Assembly (NCBI GenBank): GCA_002335865.1
Contig: DDCY01000029.1
Location: 498,400-562,399, forward strand
Length of the DNA: 64,000 nt
Direction: 5' to 3'
From: Saprospiraceae bacterium UBA1994
GTDB taxonomy: Bacteria; Bacteroidota; Bacteroidia; Chitinophagales; Saprospiraceae
The notes under the pieces are model-generated. The model ran no database searches and was not told the origin of the DNA. It was given only the letters and a program-made list of their open reading frames with translations. The position numbers were made by a program, and so were the translations under genes. Below, in pieces: positions 16,429 to 26,207 of the stretch; within the stretch, counting starts at the first letter, position 1, and each line of letters starts with the position of its first letter.

Positions 16429-17313
16429 TTAATTGCAAGGAGGCACATCTTCAATTGAAAGATTATTCAAAATATAATCCTTAATTTCTTGATAATCAGA
16501 TGCTTGACTACCTGGGTTATTTGGAGGCATATACAAATTCCAATCGGTGTTGTTAGATGAATTCCAAGAATTGATGTTACTCAATCTATGACAACTTAGA
16601 CAACTATTGCCTTGTATATATGTATGTTTTAATTCCCAATTTTTAAAGTCTGGACCAATTATGCAGTATGGGCTGCTTGGTGTTGCAAGTTCTGGTAAAA
16701 CAGGTTCGTTTGGATTGTTGGGCATTTTTGCACCTACAACCCATCTTGAATGTATAAAAGGGTCTGAACGGTGGCAATCATTGCATCCTTGAATAGCTAT
16801 TGCTTTGGGTGCTTTCCAAGCATCGTTATAAACAGCGTCTTTTGGGGTTGGAACATCAACATTCGGCTGCAAAAATGTATTAGTCGGTAAGTAACCATCT
16901 TTTAATTCCAAAAAACAGGTTTTCCCTGTGGTAGTGTTGTGACCAATCATCTGTGCAAAATTGTCACCTCGTCTGCAAAAGAAAACCCATACTACTTCCG
17001 CTCTTGGGTCACCGTTTTCATACGTTCCTTGAATTCTTCCTATGCGACTTCCAACTTTACAAGCTCCTTTTAAATCAGGATTGTCGCAAGCACCATCGGG
17101 TTTATCCTCAAAAACCTCAATCCCATTAACATAAATGGGAATTAAAACTCCATCTTCACAAGTGAAGGTCGGAATAGGTCCTAATTTAGCTTCAATTAGT
17201 TGAGCTTGTTCTATTGCTGATAGTTCGCTATCTGGTGTAGGCTCATCTTTTGAACACTTCACTGATAATATGAACAGGCAAGCTATTGCAAGAACGATTT
17301 TGTATTTTCTCAT
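16429..17313 (-). CDS. Diheme cytochrome c-like lipoprotein
   Basis: Start chosen at 17313 (294 residues) rather than the ATG at 17346, because the signal peptide MRKYKIVLAIACLFILSVKC then sits at the N-terminus; the Lys before the Cys is atypical of a lipobox. Two CxxCH heme-attachment motifs are seen: GCNDCHR (His about 181) and SCLSCHR (His about 242), plus a late MPPNNPG that could give an axial Met. The N-terminal half has several extra Cys (CEDG, ACDN, ACKV, FFCRR, KTCF). It is probably a periplasmic or surface electron carrier or a hydrolase-linked cytochrome; no partner enzyme is nearby. It sits 14 bases before the small reading frame and 22 bases after the next gene. Confidence 0.7.
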   Translation of the reverse strand: MRKYKIVLAIACLFILSVKCSKDEPTPDSELSAIEQAQLIEAKLGPIPTFTCEDGVLIPIYVNGIEVFEDKPDGACDNPDLKGACKVGSRIGRIQGTYENGDPRAEVVWVFFCRRGDNFAQMIGHNTTTGKTCFLELKDGYLPTNTFLQPNVDVPTPKDAVYNDAWKAPKAIAIQGCNDCHRSDPFIHSRWVVGAKMPNNPNEPVLPELATPSSPYCIIGPDFKNWELKHTYIQGNSCLSCHRLSNINSWNSSNNTDWNLYMPPNNPGSQASDYQEIKDYILNNLSIEDVPPCN

Positions 17314-17367
17314 TTTATTTCCTTTACAATAGTTTAATTTCTTCAAAAAAATATTCCCAATGCATGT

Positions 17368-19470
17368 CTAAAATCTAAACTTCAATAAGACTTTTACCTC
17401 TGTCTTATCCGGTCCGTTGATGGTTTGACCGGCACTTCCACTAGTGTCTCTATTGTTGAGATGGGTACGTGATACTCTCATCTCCGCACTGAGTAATCTG
17501 CTAAATCTATATTTCGCTTTGATGTAATACCTAGACCCTTTGTATTGATAAAACGGGATAGAGAATTCGTACAAGATATCGTTTTCGTACATATAGATAC
17601 GAGAATCGAAATTGTCAGTGTCAAATAAGGCATATCTAGCAGTAATCTGATAATTAGCCCCTTGAGGCTTCCACACAAAATCTTGATAGAAAAGACTACC
17701 TCTTGAGGTTTTATTCTGTAAATCAAATAAGGAGAATTCTGCTCTAGACTTAAGAGTTATGCTCTTATTGACTCTATGAGTCAGATGCACTCTTAGCCTA
17801 TGTAATTTGCTGATGCCCAATGCATCTATAGGATTGGTTTCTATATTGGTATTGCGAAGTTTTTCTTCGTATTTGTATTGCATGTAGACATTGAGCTTAC
17901 GTTTAATGTTGTACTCAATTCTACCAAAATATTCTACTCCTCTAGCTGGAGCATCTCTTCTAAAACTCAACCAAGGATTGCGCCACATATCGACATATGC
18001 ACTCACAGCCCATCTCTTATACGGTCTTATGGAGATACCCATGTACAAGCCTTTTTCATTATTAGGGCTGCTGGCTTCACCAAATGCATTGGCATTGAGC
18101 ACTTGGTAGTCTCTGTCAAAGTTTCGATAGGAAAATGAGATGTCGAATTTTCGATCCAAACCCAATAGCAAACCATGTACCTGAGCGGTACCATCGTTAT
18201 CACTTTGGGCTACTTCTCCGAAGAAATTGAAATTGCGCCATCTATAACTATATCCTATACTAGAATTAGTCAATTGATCACCTGAAAATCTATATTGTCG
18301 ATACAAATCTTGAGTAGGTTGCAGAGGGAGACTGAAGTTCGTTCTGAGACCATTAAGTGATAGGCCTAGGCCTTTTAGCTTATATTCCAATGCGAAACCT
18401 GTAGATTGCAGCGTAACGCTATTTTTTTTAGCTATCTCATTCTCTGTTCTATGGAATCCATCTCTTATGATCGAACTTACATTGCTGAATCCAGTATCCA
18501 TCGTAGTATCTAATCTGATGGTTCCGTTCGCATCACTATTGGAGTAAAATACGCTTAGATTTAGGTTTTTGTGTAAGCCTAATGTAGTCGAGGCACCTCT
18601 AAATTGGTTTGCTTCATTTACCGAGCTATAAGGTTTGATCACACGGCCTCCTTTCTTGATATTCATCACCTGCGAGCTCTTATTACCTCCAAAACTATTG
18701 TGTAGAATCAATCCTTGTCCCATACTGATCGTATAATCACCTAGGGTAACATCTTTAAGCCAACCAGTGATATCGCGCGCAGCTATATATCCTGAGTAGA
18801 AATCAAAACCATCGCTATTACTGCCTGTAAAGAATTCTTCTCCTGGATCTTTCTCCCCAGTAAGACCCATCTTAAATACCTGTCCGTAGTCAAACTTATA
18901 TCTAGCGAAAAGATGGTTAGGGTCTCCAAGGTAACACGGTGCTTCGCCGTCTTTGCTTTCAAATCCCTCGCGGTCTTCGAGCATACGTTTCCATTTGAAA
19001 AGTACCTGCGAAGTTCCTTCGCTAAGAATGTCGCTGAGATTGAATATTTTTTGCTCATTATTTCCTGATACTTTGACGTAGGGCAAAAACTCTCTTATCG
19101 TCTCCATATCCATGGATTTGATAGCTTGCAACTCATATGTAGAATAGAAAGGGCCAAAAATATCTCTGTAACTAAGAAAATCCTGTATTTGAATACTATT
19201 TAAGATTTGCATCTCCTCCATTTGGACTTCAGAGATTTTATTAAGATCTATGGGGCTACGACTAAAATAACTCAGATCGTCAGCTATATTATTGATGTCT
19301 ATTTCCGCATCCTCTGCTTGATTCTCCAATGCATCTTCAAGTTTTTCTATAATGATGGTAGGAATGGTATCCTGAGCTACCACAGCCGATAGATAGGCCG
19401 CTGATAAAATAAGAAGCCAAACTGATCTTATTATTACTGTCTTTGAGAGATATGTGATTCCGTAAATCAA
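17368..19470 (-). CDS. Outer-membrane barrel protein with N-terminal helix-hairpin-helix domain
   Basis: 700 residues. A signal peptide at about 12-33 (VWLLILSAAYLSAVVAQ) precedes a ComEA-like helix-hairpin-helix region at 60-130 (DLNKISEVQMEEMQILNSIQ, then FYSTYELQAIKSM). The rest is alternating beta strands rich in aromatic residues and ends KTEVKVLLKFRF, the usual end of an outer-membrane barrel. This two-part plan is a known Bacteroidota family of unknown role; the helix-hairpin-helix part may bind DNA or simply be structural. The only start is TTG at 19470; a stop lies shortly upstream. Divergent from the DUF5686 gene across 251 bases. Confidence 0.75.
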   Translation of the reverse strand: MIYGITYLSKTVIIRSVWLLILSAAYLSAVVAQDTIPTIIIEKLEDALENQAEDAEIDINNIADDLSYFSRSPIDLNKISEVQMEEMQILNSIQIQDFLSYRDIFGPFYSTYELQAIKSMDMETIREFLPYVKVSGNNEQKIFNLSDILSEGTSQVLFKWKRMLEDREGFESKDGEAPCYLGDPNHLFARYKFDYGQVFKMGLTGEKDPGEEFFTGSNSDGFDFYSGYIAARDITGWLKDVTLGDYTISMGQGLILHNSFGGNKSSQVMNIKKGGRVIKPYSSVNEANQFRGASTTLGLHKNLNLSVFYSNSDANGTIRLDTTMDTGFSNVSSIIRDGFHRTENEIAKKNSVTLQSTGFALEYKLKGLGLSLNGLRTNFSLPLQPTQDLYRQYRFSGDQLTNSSIGYSYRWRNFNFFGEVAQSDNDGTAQVHGLLLGLDRKFDISFSYRNFDRDYQVLNANAFGEASSPNNEKGLYMGISIRPYKRWAVSAYVDMWRNPWLSFRRDAPARGVEYFGRIEYNIKRKLNVYMQYKYEEKLRNTNIETNPIDALGISKLHRLRVHLTHRVNKSITLKSRAEFSLFDLQNKTSRGSLFYQDFVWKPQGANYQITARYALFDTDNFDSRIYMYENDILYEFSIPFYQYKGSRYYIKAKYRFSRLLSAEMRVSRTHLNNRDTSGSAGQTINGPDKTEVKVLLKFRF

Positions 19471-19721
19471 GAACTCAAGATAAGTATTATCTCAATAGTT
19501 GCAGCCCAAAATAAATATTTTGAGTCTTTAGGATATTAATGAAGTTATAAGGATTGTTAATACTAAATCTAAGTTAGAAATGAATTAATTGCTTTACCTG
19601 AATAACTTCACCTTTTTTTATGATCTTTTCATTATGATCTTAAACAGTAATGGGGTATTCAACAATATAAATATCGTTTTAGGAGTCTTATATTTAACTT
19701 GTGAGATCATATACCACTTAT

Positions 19722-22187
19722 ATGAAATATATATATATTCTATTTTTCTATCTATTATTAATCCCTTGTGCCCAATCGCAACTCACTGGCACGATTACTG
19801 GCGAAATTGGTGATACGCTCCCTTATGCTTCTGTATATGTCGAAGGTACAGCCCAAGGTACGGTAGCTAATGAAAACGGTGAGTATAACTTAGAATTAGC
19901 AAAAGGTACTTATAGTATCGTATATCAATACATCGGATATGAAAAAGTAGTGCATAAAATCACTATCAATGGTGTTGCTCAATCTAATGATGTGATACTT
20001 AAAGAGATTGCTTATCAAATGAATGATATACTCATCGCGGCAAATGCGGAAGATCCAGCTTATGCTATAATTAGAAAAGCCATCAAGAATAGAAATAAAA
20101 ATAAGAATCTTATACAATCCTATACTGCCAATGTATATGTTAAAGGGAATGTCAAGATGTTAGATGCGCCGGAAAGTATATTCGGCCAAGATATCGGAAA
20201 TTTAGACGGTATATTAAATGATTCTACAAGGCAAGGAATTATATATCTGTCAGAGTCTCAGTCTAAAATTACTTTCGAAAGACCTGATAAGATAAAAGAA
20301 GAAATGTATAGCTCCATTGTCAGTGGAAGTGATAATGGTCTCAATGCGAATCAGTTTAGCAATGCACGATTTGACTTTTATAAAGAGTATCAGGAATTTA
20401 ATAGAAGTATGATCACGCCTTTAGCAGACAATTCCATGGACTATTATAAATTTAAACTATTGGGGACTAGCTATGATACCAATGGAAAATTGGTTAATAA
20501 AATAAAAGTAATCCCCAAGTCTAATTATCAACCTTGCTTTTTTGGTATAATTTACATCTATGAAAATAGTTGGGGCCTTCATAGTATAGATCTCAAATAC
20601 ACTGGTAAATCGGTTAAGCTAAAGTTCTTTGATACTATTGGAGTGAAGCAGATATTCGTTTCTTTGAATGGATTTGATGGTCATCCATTGATATCGCAAA
20701 CACTAGAATTTTCTGCAAATATGTTTGGCTTCAAAATAGGTGGCTCATTTAATTATATATTCTCTGATTATAAACTTAATGAGCAGGTGGCAGATGGTAC
20801 TTTTACCGCCGAGCTATTTAGTATGAATAAAGATGCAATAGTTAGAGATAGTGCTTTCTGGGAAGATGTAAGACCTATACCATTGACCGCCGAAGAAAAG
20901 ATAGATTATATACGTAAAGATTCATTGAAGCAAATATGGGAATCAAAGCCATACCTAGATTCTTTGGATAGAGCCAATAATAAATTTAAATGGTCAGATA
21001 TACTCTTTGGCTATGAGTATGATCAGACGTTTGGCAAAAGATATTATAGCTATAAAAGTCCACTGAGTACTTATCAATTCAATGCGGTGGAAGGTCATAC
21101 TTTGTCAGTAGCTTTCGAAGCGAGGATTTATGACAGTACAGAAAATAAGCAGCTCAAAATTAATCCTTTAATTCGCTATGGATATGCAGATAAAAAGATC
21201 AAGGCATCTGTAAATCTAAGGTATCTATTTGATCGTAAAAATTATGGAAACGCTTTTCTTGGAGGAGGACGTGAGTACAGTCAGCTAGATAATCGTAATC
21301 CGGTGATGTCGAATATCAATTCGCTGTATAGTTTGTTTTCTAAGTGTAACCTTCTTCACTTGTATGAAAAAAGATATGTGAGTGCCAAAGTCACAAGAGA
21401 AGTATCTAATGGAATCTATCTCATACCATTTGTCAATTATGAAAATCGTCGACCATTGAATAATAATTCGGACTATAGTTGGAGTGAAGACGATTATACG
21501 TATAGGCCTAATGATGTCATCGGCAATGACGAATTTGAGTCTCTGTATTTCTTTGAAAATCATGATGCAGTTACTCTAGGTACAAAATTTGTTTGGTATC
21601 CAGGACAAAAATATATGTCGTTTCCAGCTTTTAAAAGTCGTATGCAAAGTGGTGCACCCAGGTTTCAAATTGATTATACCCTGGGCTTGAATGATGTATC
21701 ATACAACAAATTAGAAATTCAAATTTTGGACAAAAAAGTGAACACAAATTTATTTGGCTACAGTTCATACTTAATAGAAGGCGGCATGTTTTTTTCTGAT
21801 GAATCGGTAGCATTTCCTGACTTATTTCATTTCCGAGGTAACGAGACTTTCATCAATTACTCTAGTAGTAATCTAGGCACTTTTAAGTTGATGCCTCAGT
21901 ATGTGTATAGCACTACTGAAAATTTTGGAACTGCATTTTTTGAGCATCATTTTGATGGTTATATCTTGGATCGCATTCCATTATTCAGAAATATGGGCGC
22001 CAATATAATTGTAGGTGGTAATGCATTGGTATACAAAGATCAATACTACTACGAATATTCAGTAGGATTAGAAGGTATTAGTATTGGACCTTTCACATTA
22101 TTTAGAATGGACTATGCTTGGGCGAAAGACAAATACGGGATCAGCGATCATGGTTTTATATTAGGTCTGAGTCAGATATTTGAATAA
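19722..22187 (+). CDS. DUF5686 / CarboxypepD-regulatory-like outer-membrane barrel protein
   Basis: 821 residues from the ATG at 19722, preferred to the GTG at 19701 because it starts the signal peptide MKYIYILFFYLLLIPCAQSQ directly. Then comes a carboxypeptidase-regulatory-like beta-sandwich (about 22-105: GEIGDTLPYASVYVEGTAQG, NGEYNLELAKGTYSIVYQYIGYEK-type block), then the long DUF5686 region and C-terminal barrel ending LGLSQIFE. These are TonB-receptor-like proteins without a plug; the ligand is unknown. A 9-base direct repeat TATGATCTT at 19619 and 19633 lies upstream and could bind a regulator. Confidence 0.85.
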   Translation: MKYIYILFFYLLLIPCAQSQLTGTITGEIGDTLPYASVYVEGTAQGTVANENGEYNLELAKGTYSIVYQYIGYEKVVHKITINGVAQSNDVILKEIAYQMNDILIAANAEDPAYAIIRKAIKNRNKNKNLIQSYTANVYVKGNVKMLDAPESIFGQDIGNLDGILNDSTRQGIIYLSESQSKITFERPDKIKEEMYSSIVSGSDNGLNANQFSNARFDFYKEYQEFNRSMITPLADNSMDYYKFKLLGTSYDTNGKLVNKIKVIPKSNYQPCFFGIIYIYENSWGLHSIDLKYTGKSVKLKFFDTIGVKQIFVSLNGFDGHPLISQTLEFSANMFGFKIGGSFNYIFSDYKLNEQVADGTFTAELFSMNKDAIVRDSAFWEDVRPIPLTAEEKIDYIRKDSLKQIWESKPYLDSLDRANNKFKWSDILFGYEYDQTFGKRYYSYKSPLSTYQFNAVEGHTLSVAFEARIYDSTENKQLKINPLIRYGYADKKIKASVNLRYLFDRKNYGNAFLGGGREYSQLDNRNPVMSNINSLYSLFSKCNLLHLYEKRYVSAKVTREVSNGIYLIPFVNYENRRPLNNNSDYSWSEDDYTYRPNDVIGNDEFESLYFFENHDAVTLGTKFVWYPGQKYMSFPAFKSRMQSGAPRFQIDYTLGLNDVSYNKLEIQILDKKVNTNLFGYSSYLIEGGMFFSDESVAFPDLFHFRGNETFINYSSSNLGTFKLMPQYVYSTTENFGTAFFEHHFDGYILDRIPLFRNMGANIIVGGNALVYKDQYYYEYSVGLEGISIGPFTLFRMDYAWAKDKYGISDHGFILGLSQIFE

Positions 22188-22392
22188 AACTTTGTTGATC
22201 ATCGTAGTTGCGATTACATATGAATGAAGCTTTGTATCAAAAAAAGTTAACGATAGTACTTCTTTATAAATTTAAAATAAAGATTTGGTGATCATCGTAA
22301 TTCCGTTATTACATAATTATTACTGCTTCATAATTCAAGAGGCTTGGTGAATCCAAAAATTTCGAGAAGGTTTATTATAAGTACCAATGTCT
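22188..22392. repeat. Imperfect direct repeat between convergent genes
   Basis: The 205-base gap between the DUF5686 gene and the SDR gene holds two imperfect copies of a stretch of about 30 bases, at 22192-22220 and 22284-22315. Each contains TGATCATCGTA followed by TT-x-CG and TTACATA. No gene or clear terminator hairpin is seen. Confidence 0.45.
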
Positions 22393-23169
22393 TTATCCCA
22401 TAGTCCCCTTTACCAATCCGCCATCTACACTTATAGTTTGTCCGGTGATAAACGAAGACTTTTCAGATAATAACCATATTGCTAGGGAAGCCAAGTTTTC
22501 TGGATTTCCTAATTTACTCATTTTCGTTTCAGATTCATATTGTTGTCGAGCTTCTGCTGGAGTGATTCCTAGAAGCATAGATTTATGGGAAAACAATCGC
22601 TCCATCGCTGGTGTGGCGTGATATCCTGGTGCTAATATATTGAGCGTGATTCCTTGGTCTGCAATTTCTTGAGAAAGTGTTTTTACAAATCCTACTACGG
22701 CTAATCTAAGTGAGTTACTCAAAACTAGATTTTCTACTGGCTGTTTGACACTCACGCTTTCGATGTATAGTATACGACCATATTGTTGATCGACAAACTT
22801 GTCCAAAAGTATTTTTGTGAATTTCACTTTCCAACGTAAAATACTTGCGTAAGAATCGTCCCAATCATCCATTTCTGTAGCAACAAATGATTTGGCAGGT
22901 GGGCCGCCAGCATTCATAAGTACACCATCTAGTCTGCGGAGACCCAGTGTGCAAATGATCTCAGACATTGTAGTATCTGTAGTTATATCTCCAGCTACGG
23001 TTTCTACTTGATCTGGATAGGCTGATTTTAGTTTATTAAGTTTTTCCTCACCTCTAGCATTGAGTATTACATGTGCACCTTCGTCAATGAGCGTTATAGC
23101 GATAGCTTTACCAAATCCACTAGTAGCACCAGTAACTACGAATAGTTTTCCTTCTAATTTTAGATCCAT
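22393..23169 (-). CDS. Short-chain dehydrogenase/reductase lacking the usual YxxxK
   Basis: 258 residues. The NAD(P)-binding motif TGATSGFG is at about 13-20, NAGG at 89-92, and the C-terminal GQTISVDGGLVKG is typical of SDR enzymes. Where most SDRs have Ser...Tyr-x-x-x-Lys, this one reads VSVKQPVENLVLSNSLRLAV: no Tyr and no Lys are in place. An SDR branch with this NLxLSNSxR pattern is common in bacteria, so the gene is probably intact but may not catalyse the standard hydride transfer. It overlaps the preceding 107-residue gene by one base (TAATG), indicating translational coupling. Confidence 0.82.
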   Translation of the reverse strand: MDLKLEGKLFVVTGATSGFGKAIAITLIDEGAHVILNARGEEKLNKLKSAYPDQVETVAGDITTDTTMSEIICTLGLRRLDGVLMNAGGPPAKSFVATEMDDWDDSYASILRWKVKFTKILLDKFVDQQYGRILYIESVSVKQPVENLVLSNSLRLAVVGFVKTLSQEIADQGITLNILAPGYHATPAMERLFSHKSMLLGITPAEARQQYESETKMSKLGNPENLASLAIWLLSEKSSFITGQTISVDGGLVKGTMG

Positions 23170-23492
23170 TAAAGTAATTTTTCTAGAAAATGAAATATTT
23201 CTTTTTCAACGATATCATAGGCATTGTCAACCTTGAATATAGATTCAATCTTGTCTAGCACCTCTTGCTTTCTATCTGATGTAGGGTAGTGAATACCTTT
23301 ATATGCCATGATCGTTTCAAGTGCCTCAAAGTCACTCATCTTATCAAAGATGGCATAGATCTTTTCATAGGTAGTGATACTCACAGATTTGATAATAGTA
23401 GCTTTTTCTTTAGGAGTAAACTCTTCATTTGCATTAGCGGCATATAATAATGTAATGCAGATAAATTCGTCAAAGCTTAAATTATCTTTCAT
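23169..23492 (-). CDS. Small helical protein of unknown function
   Basis: 107 residues, not recognised with confidence. It is predicted almost all helical and acidic: LSFDEFICITLLYAANANEEF, KEKATIIKSVSI, then two helices near the end. An EF-rich region after the first helix is loosely like the TerB fold, but this is weak. Its stop overlaps the SDR start by one base, so the two are translated together. A TATTTTTG element lies about 40 bases upstream on the minus strand (23539-23532). Confidence 0.6.
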   Translation of the reverse strand: MKDNLSFDEFICITLLYAANANEEFTPKEKATIIKSVSITTYEKIYAIFDKMSDFEALETIMAYKGIHYPTSDRKQEVLDKIESIFKVDNAYDIVEKEIFHFLEKLL

Positions 23493-23842
23493 AGTATGGT
23501 TATTGATATTAATTTCTATTTAAAATAGATACAAAAATATAGATTTCTAAATTTTTGTATAATTTATAAATCTTAGTAATTCTTGATCTTTAGTGAAATC
23601 AAAAGTTAAATATATTAGATATTTTGTTTGCTTCAGTTAGTCAATCAGTCTCACGATTCAGATAAATTGGGAAGTTGGTTTACCTAGACGGCACCTATAT
23701 ATCGATTGGGGTTGTCCGCATGATGTGTCTCTTTGTTACATTATTTGAGTAATATAGCTGTATCGTGACCAAATTAAAAGATTCTCCAGTAGACACAAGT
23801 GAAATGAAGATATCCTTTACAATACTGCTTTATTTATTATTA
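23493..23842. other. 350-base gene-free stretch
   Basis: Between the kbl stop and the 107-residue gene. AT-rich, with no reading frame of note, no RNA gene and no clear terminator; only the -7-like TATTTTTG near its left end was seen. Confidence 0.5.
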
Positions 23843-25036
23843 TTAAATAACACCCAATTCTTTACCAACTTTTGTAAATGCTTCTACACATTTATCGATT
23901 TGATCGAATGAATGTCCGGCACTAATTTGTGTTCTAATCCGTGCTTTTTCTTGGGGAACTACAGGATAGAAAAATCCTATCACATATATTCCTTCTTCCA
24001 AAAGCATATTAGCAAATTTCTGAGAAAGAGGTGCATCATATAACATAACCGGAACGATAGCATGCGTACCTTCTACTATATCAAAACCGGCAGCTACCAT
24101 CTTAGATCTAAATCTTGCAGTATTTTCAGCTAGTTTATCTCTAAGCTCTGTAGATTCTGTTAATATATCCAATACTTTCAATGATGCTCCTACAATTACT
24201 GGGGCCAATGTATTAGAAAATAAATAAGGTCTAGATCGCTGACGAAGCATAGACACTATCTCTTTGCTAGCGGCAGTAAATCCACCCGATGCTCCACCAA
24301 GCGCTTTGCCAAATGTACCTGTGATAATATCTACTCTTCCAAAAGCACCGCAATGCTCTGCACTTCCTCTTCCAGTCATACCTGTAAATCCTGTAGCATG
24401 ACAATCGTCGACCATAGTCAATGCACCGTACTTCTCTGCAAGATCACATATTTTATCTATCTGAGCAATTACTCCATCCATGCTAAATACACCATCGGTA
24501 GCGATCATAATACGTCGAGCGCCAGACTTTTGGGCTTCCTTAAGCTTAGTTTCTAAATCTGACATATCATTACTAATATATCTGAATCTTTTCGCCTTGC
24601 ATAATCTTATCCCGTCAATGATGGACGCATGATTAAGTGTATCAGATATGATCGCATCTTCTGCAGTAAGTAATGGCTCAAATAATCCACCATTGGCATC
24701 AAATGCCGCAGCATAGAGTATTGCATCCTCTGTACCTACAAACTTTGAAATTTTTTGCTCTAACTCCTTGTGGATATCTTGAGTCCCACAAATAAATCTA
24801 ACCGAAGACATACCAAATCCATGTGAATCAATGGCAGCTTTTGCTGCTTCGATAATCTCTGGTTGGGATGACAATCCTAGATAATTATTAGCACAAAAGT
24901 TAAGTACCTGATGACCCTTGTATGTTTCTATTTTAGAACTCTGAGGAGTTACAATAATTCTCTCTTCTTTAAAGAGACCATCTTTTTTAATCTGATTTAA
25001 TTCTGCTTGTATCGCCTTATTTATACTCTCTGACAT
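23843..25036 (-). CDS. kbl: Glycine C-acetyltransferase (2-amino-3-ketobutyrate CoA ligase)
   Basis: 397 residues, typical. Kbl is a PLP enzyme that splits 2-amino-3-oxobutyrate with CoA into glycine and acetyl-CoA. The PLP lysine is Lys244 in TFGKALGGASGG; other marks are NNYLGLSSQPE, the GMSSVRFICGTQ block, VDDCHATGFTG and DTLNHASIIDGIRL. It lies 66 bases after tdh on the same strand, so the two carry out threonine to glycine plus acetyl-CoA. Closely related AONS-family enzymes (BioF) differ in context, and the tdh neighbour settles the assignment. Confidence 0.96.
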   Translation of the reverse strand: MSESINKAIQAELNQIKKDGLFKEERIIVTPQSSKIETYKGHQVLNFCANNYLGLSSQPEIIEAAKAAIDSHGFGMSSVRFICGTQDIHKELEQKISKFVGTEDAILYAAAFDANGGLFEPLLTAEDAIISDTLNHASIIDGIRLCKAKRFRYISNDMSDLETKLKEAQKSGARRIMIATDGVFSMDGVIAQIDKICDLAEKYGALTMVDDCHATGFTGMTGRGSAEHCGAFGRVDIITGTFGKALGGASGGFTAASKEIVSMLRQRSRPYLFSNTLAPVIVGASLKVLDILTESTELRDKLAENTARFRSKMVAAGFDIVEGTHAIVPVMLYDAPLSQKFANMLLEEGIYVIGFFYPVVPQEKARIRTQISAGHSFDQIDKCVEAFTKVGKELGVI

Positions 25037-25102
25037 TTTCTGTTTTTTCTTTATTCTATTAAGTAAGTTTTCTTCTGCTGTCTGCAGTATAGCATTCTTA
25101 CA

Positions 25103-26059
25103 TTAACTTCCAACTGAATACTGCATTCTCAAATTCTTAATCATATCTACCGACATAGCATCTAGATCATATTCTTCTTTCCAGTTCCAATCTCTACGAG
25201 CCATACCATCATCTATAGATTCAATCCAACTCGCAGCGATATCTTGTCTATGGTCAGGCTCATAACTAATTTTGAAATCTGGAATTATTTTACGAATACT
25301 CTCTGCAATCTCTGACGGAGTAAAACTCATCGCGGACAAGTTATAACTAGTTCTAATATTCAGATTATTTTTATCTGCTTGCATAAGCTGTATCGTGGCT
25401 CTTATTGCATCCGGCATATACATCATGGGTAATCTAGTTTCTTCTGCAAGAAAACAGACATATTCTTCACTTTTGACAGCAGCGTGATATATTTCTACTG
25501 CATAATCAGTAGTGCCACCACTAGGCAAAGATTGATAACCGATAATACCCGGATATCTTATCGATCTTATATCTGTACCATACCTATCATAATAATAATT
25601 AGACCAAAGCTCCCCTGAGGATTTGCTGATGCCATACACAGTACTTGGCATCAAGGGTACATGTTGCGATGTATTTTCTCTGGGTGTGGTAGTTCCAAAT
25701 ACTGCAATGGTACTTGGAAAAAACAATTTGTCTAATTGAAACTTCTCAGCAAGCTCAAGTATAGTTAGATAACCATCTAAATTTACCTTCCAGGTTTTCA
25801 TTGGGTTAAACTCACCGCTTGCTGATAGTATCGCTGCCATATGATATACTTGCGTGATTTCGTGTTTCTCTACGATCTCGTGCAATCTTGTGACATTCAT
25901 GATATCTAGAAACTCATATGGTTCATTATCCAATATGTCCACACTAGATATATCAGTCGACAGTACATTATCTTTGCCGTGTAGTATACGAAGTTCTGAA
26001 GCTAATACTCTTCCGAGCTGGCCATTGGCACCAGTGATAAGAATTTTGTCTTTACTCAT
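25103..26059 (-). CDS. tdh: L-threonine 3-dehydrogenase, SDR (epimerase-like) type
   Basis: 318 residues, typical of the extended-SDR type of threonine dehydrogenase, which differs from the zinc-type enzyme of E. coli. It oxidises L-threonine to 2-amino-3-oxobutyrate with NAD. The Rossmann motif ITGANGQLG is at 8-16 and the catalytic YxxxK is Tyr142-Lys146 in VYGISK. Substrate-loop residues YPGIIGYQ and the TTDYAVEIYHAA block are also typical of this family. Upstream partner of kbl. A 148-base gap separates it from the HsdR-N-like gene upstream. Confidence 0.95.
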   Translation of the reverse strand: MSKDKILITGANGQLGRVLASELRILHGKDNVLSTDISSVDILDNEPYEFLDIMNVTRLHEIVEKHEITQVYHMAAILSASGEFNPMKTWKVNLDGYLTILELAEKFQLDKLFFPSTIAVFGTTTPRENTSQHVPLMPSTVYGISKSSGELWSNYYYDRYGTDIRSIRYPGIIGYQSLPSGGTTDYAVEIYHAAVKSEEYVCFLAEETRLPMMYMPDAIRATIQLMQADKNNLNIRTSYNLSAMSFTPSEIAESIRKIIPDFKISYEPDHRQDIAASWIESIDDGMARRDWNWKEEYDLDAMSVDMIKNLRMQYSVGS

Positions 26060-26207
26060 TTAGTTTGGTATATTCCACACAAGATAGTTCTTCCCACAAT
26101 AATATCTAAGAACTTTGAATATTAACTTATTCAATGTATCTTGATTAATAAATAGCTTATTATCTGAGCTTTTAGCTATCCCAAAGCATTTAAAATATTA
26201 ATTAGTT

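Noticed and set aside
14765..17346. A prophage or genomic island with an integrase
   Set aside because: No integrase, phage structural gene, or tRNA insertion site was found; only the attC-like sites hint at mobility.
17368..19470. A DNA-uptake (ComEA) protein for competence
   Set aside because: The helix-hairpin-helix part is fused to an outer-membrane barrel; no other competence genes are near, so the name is not justified.
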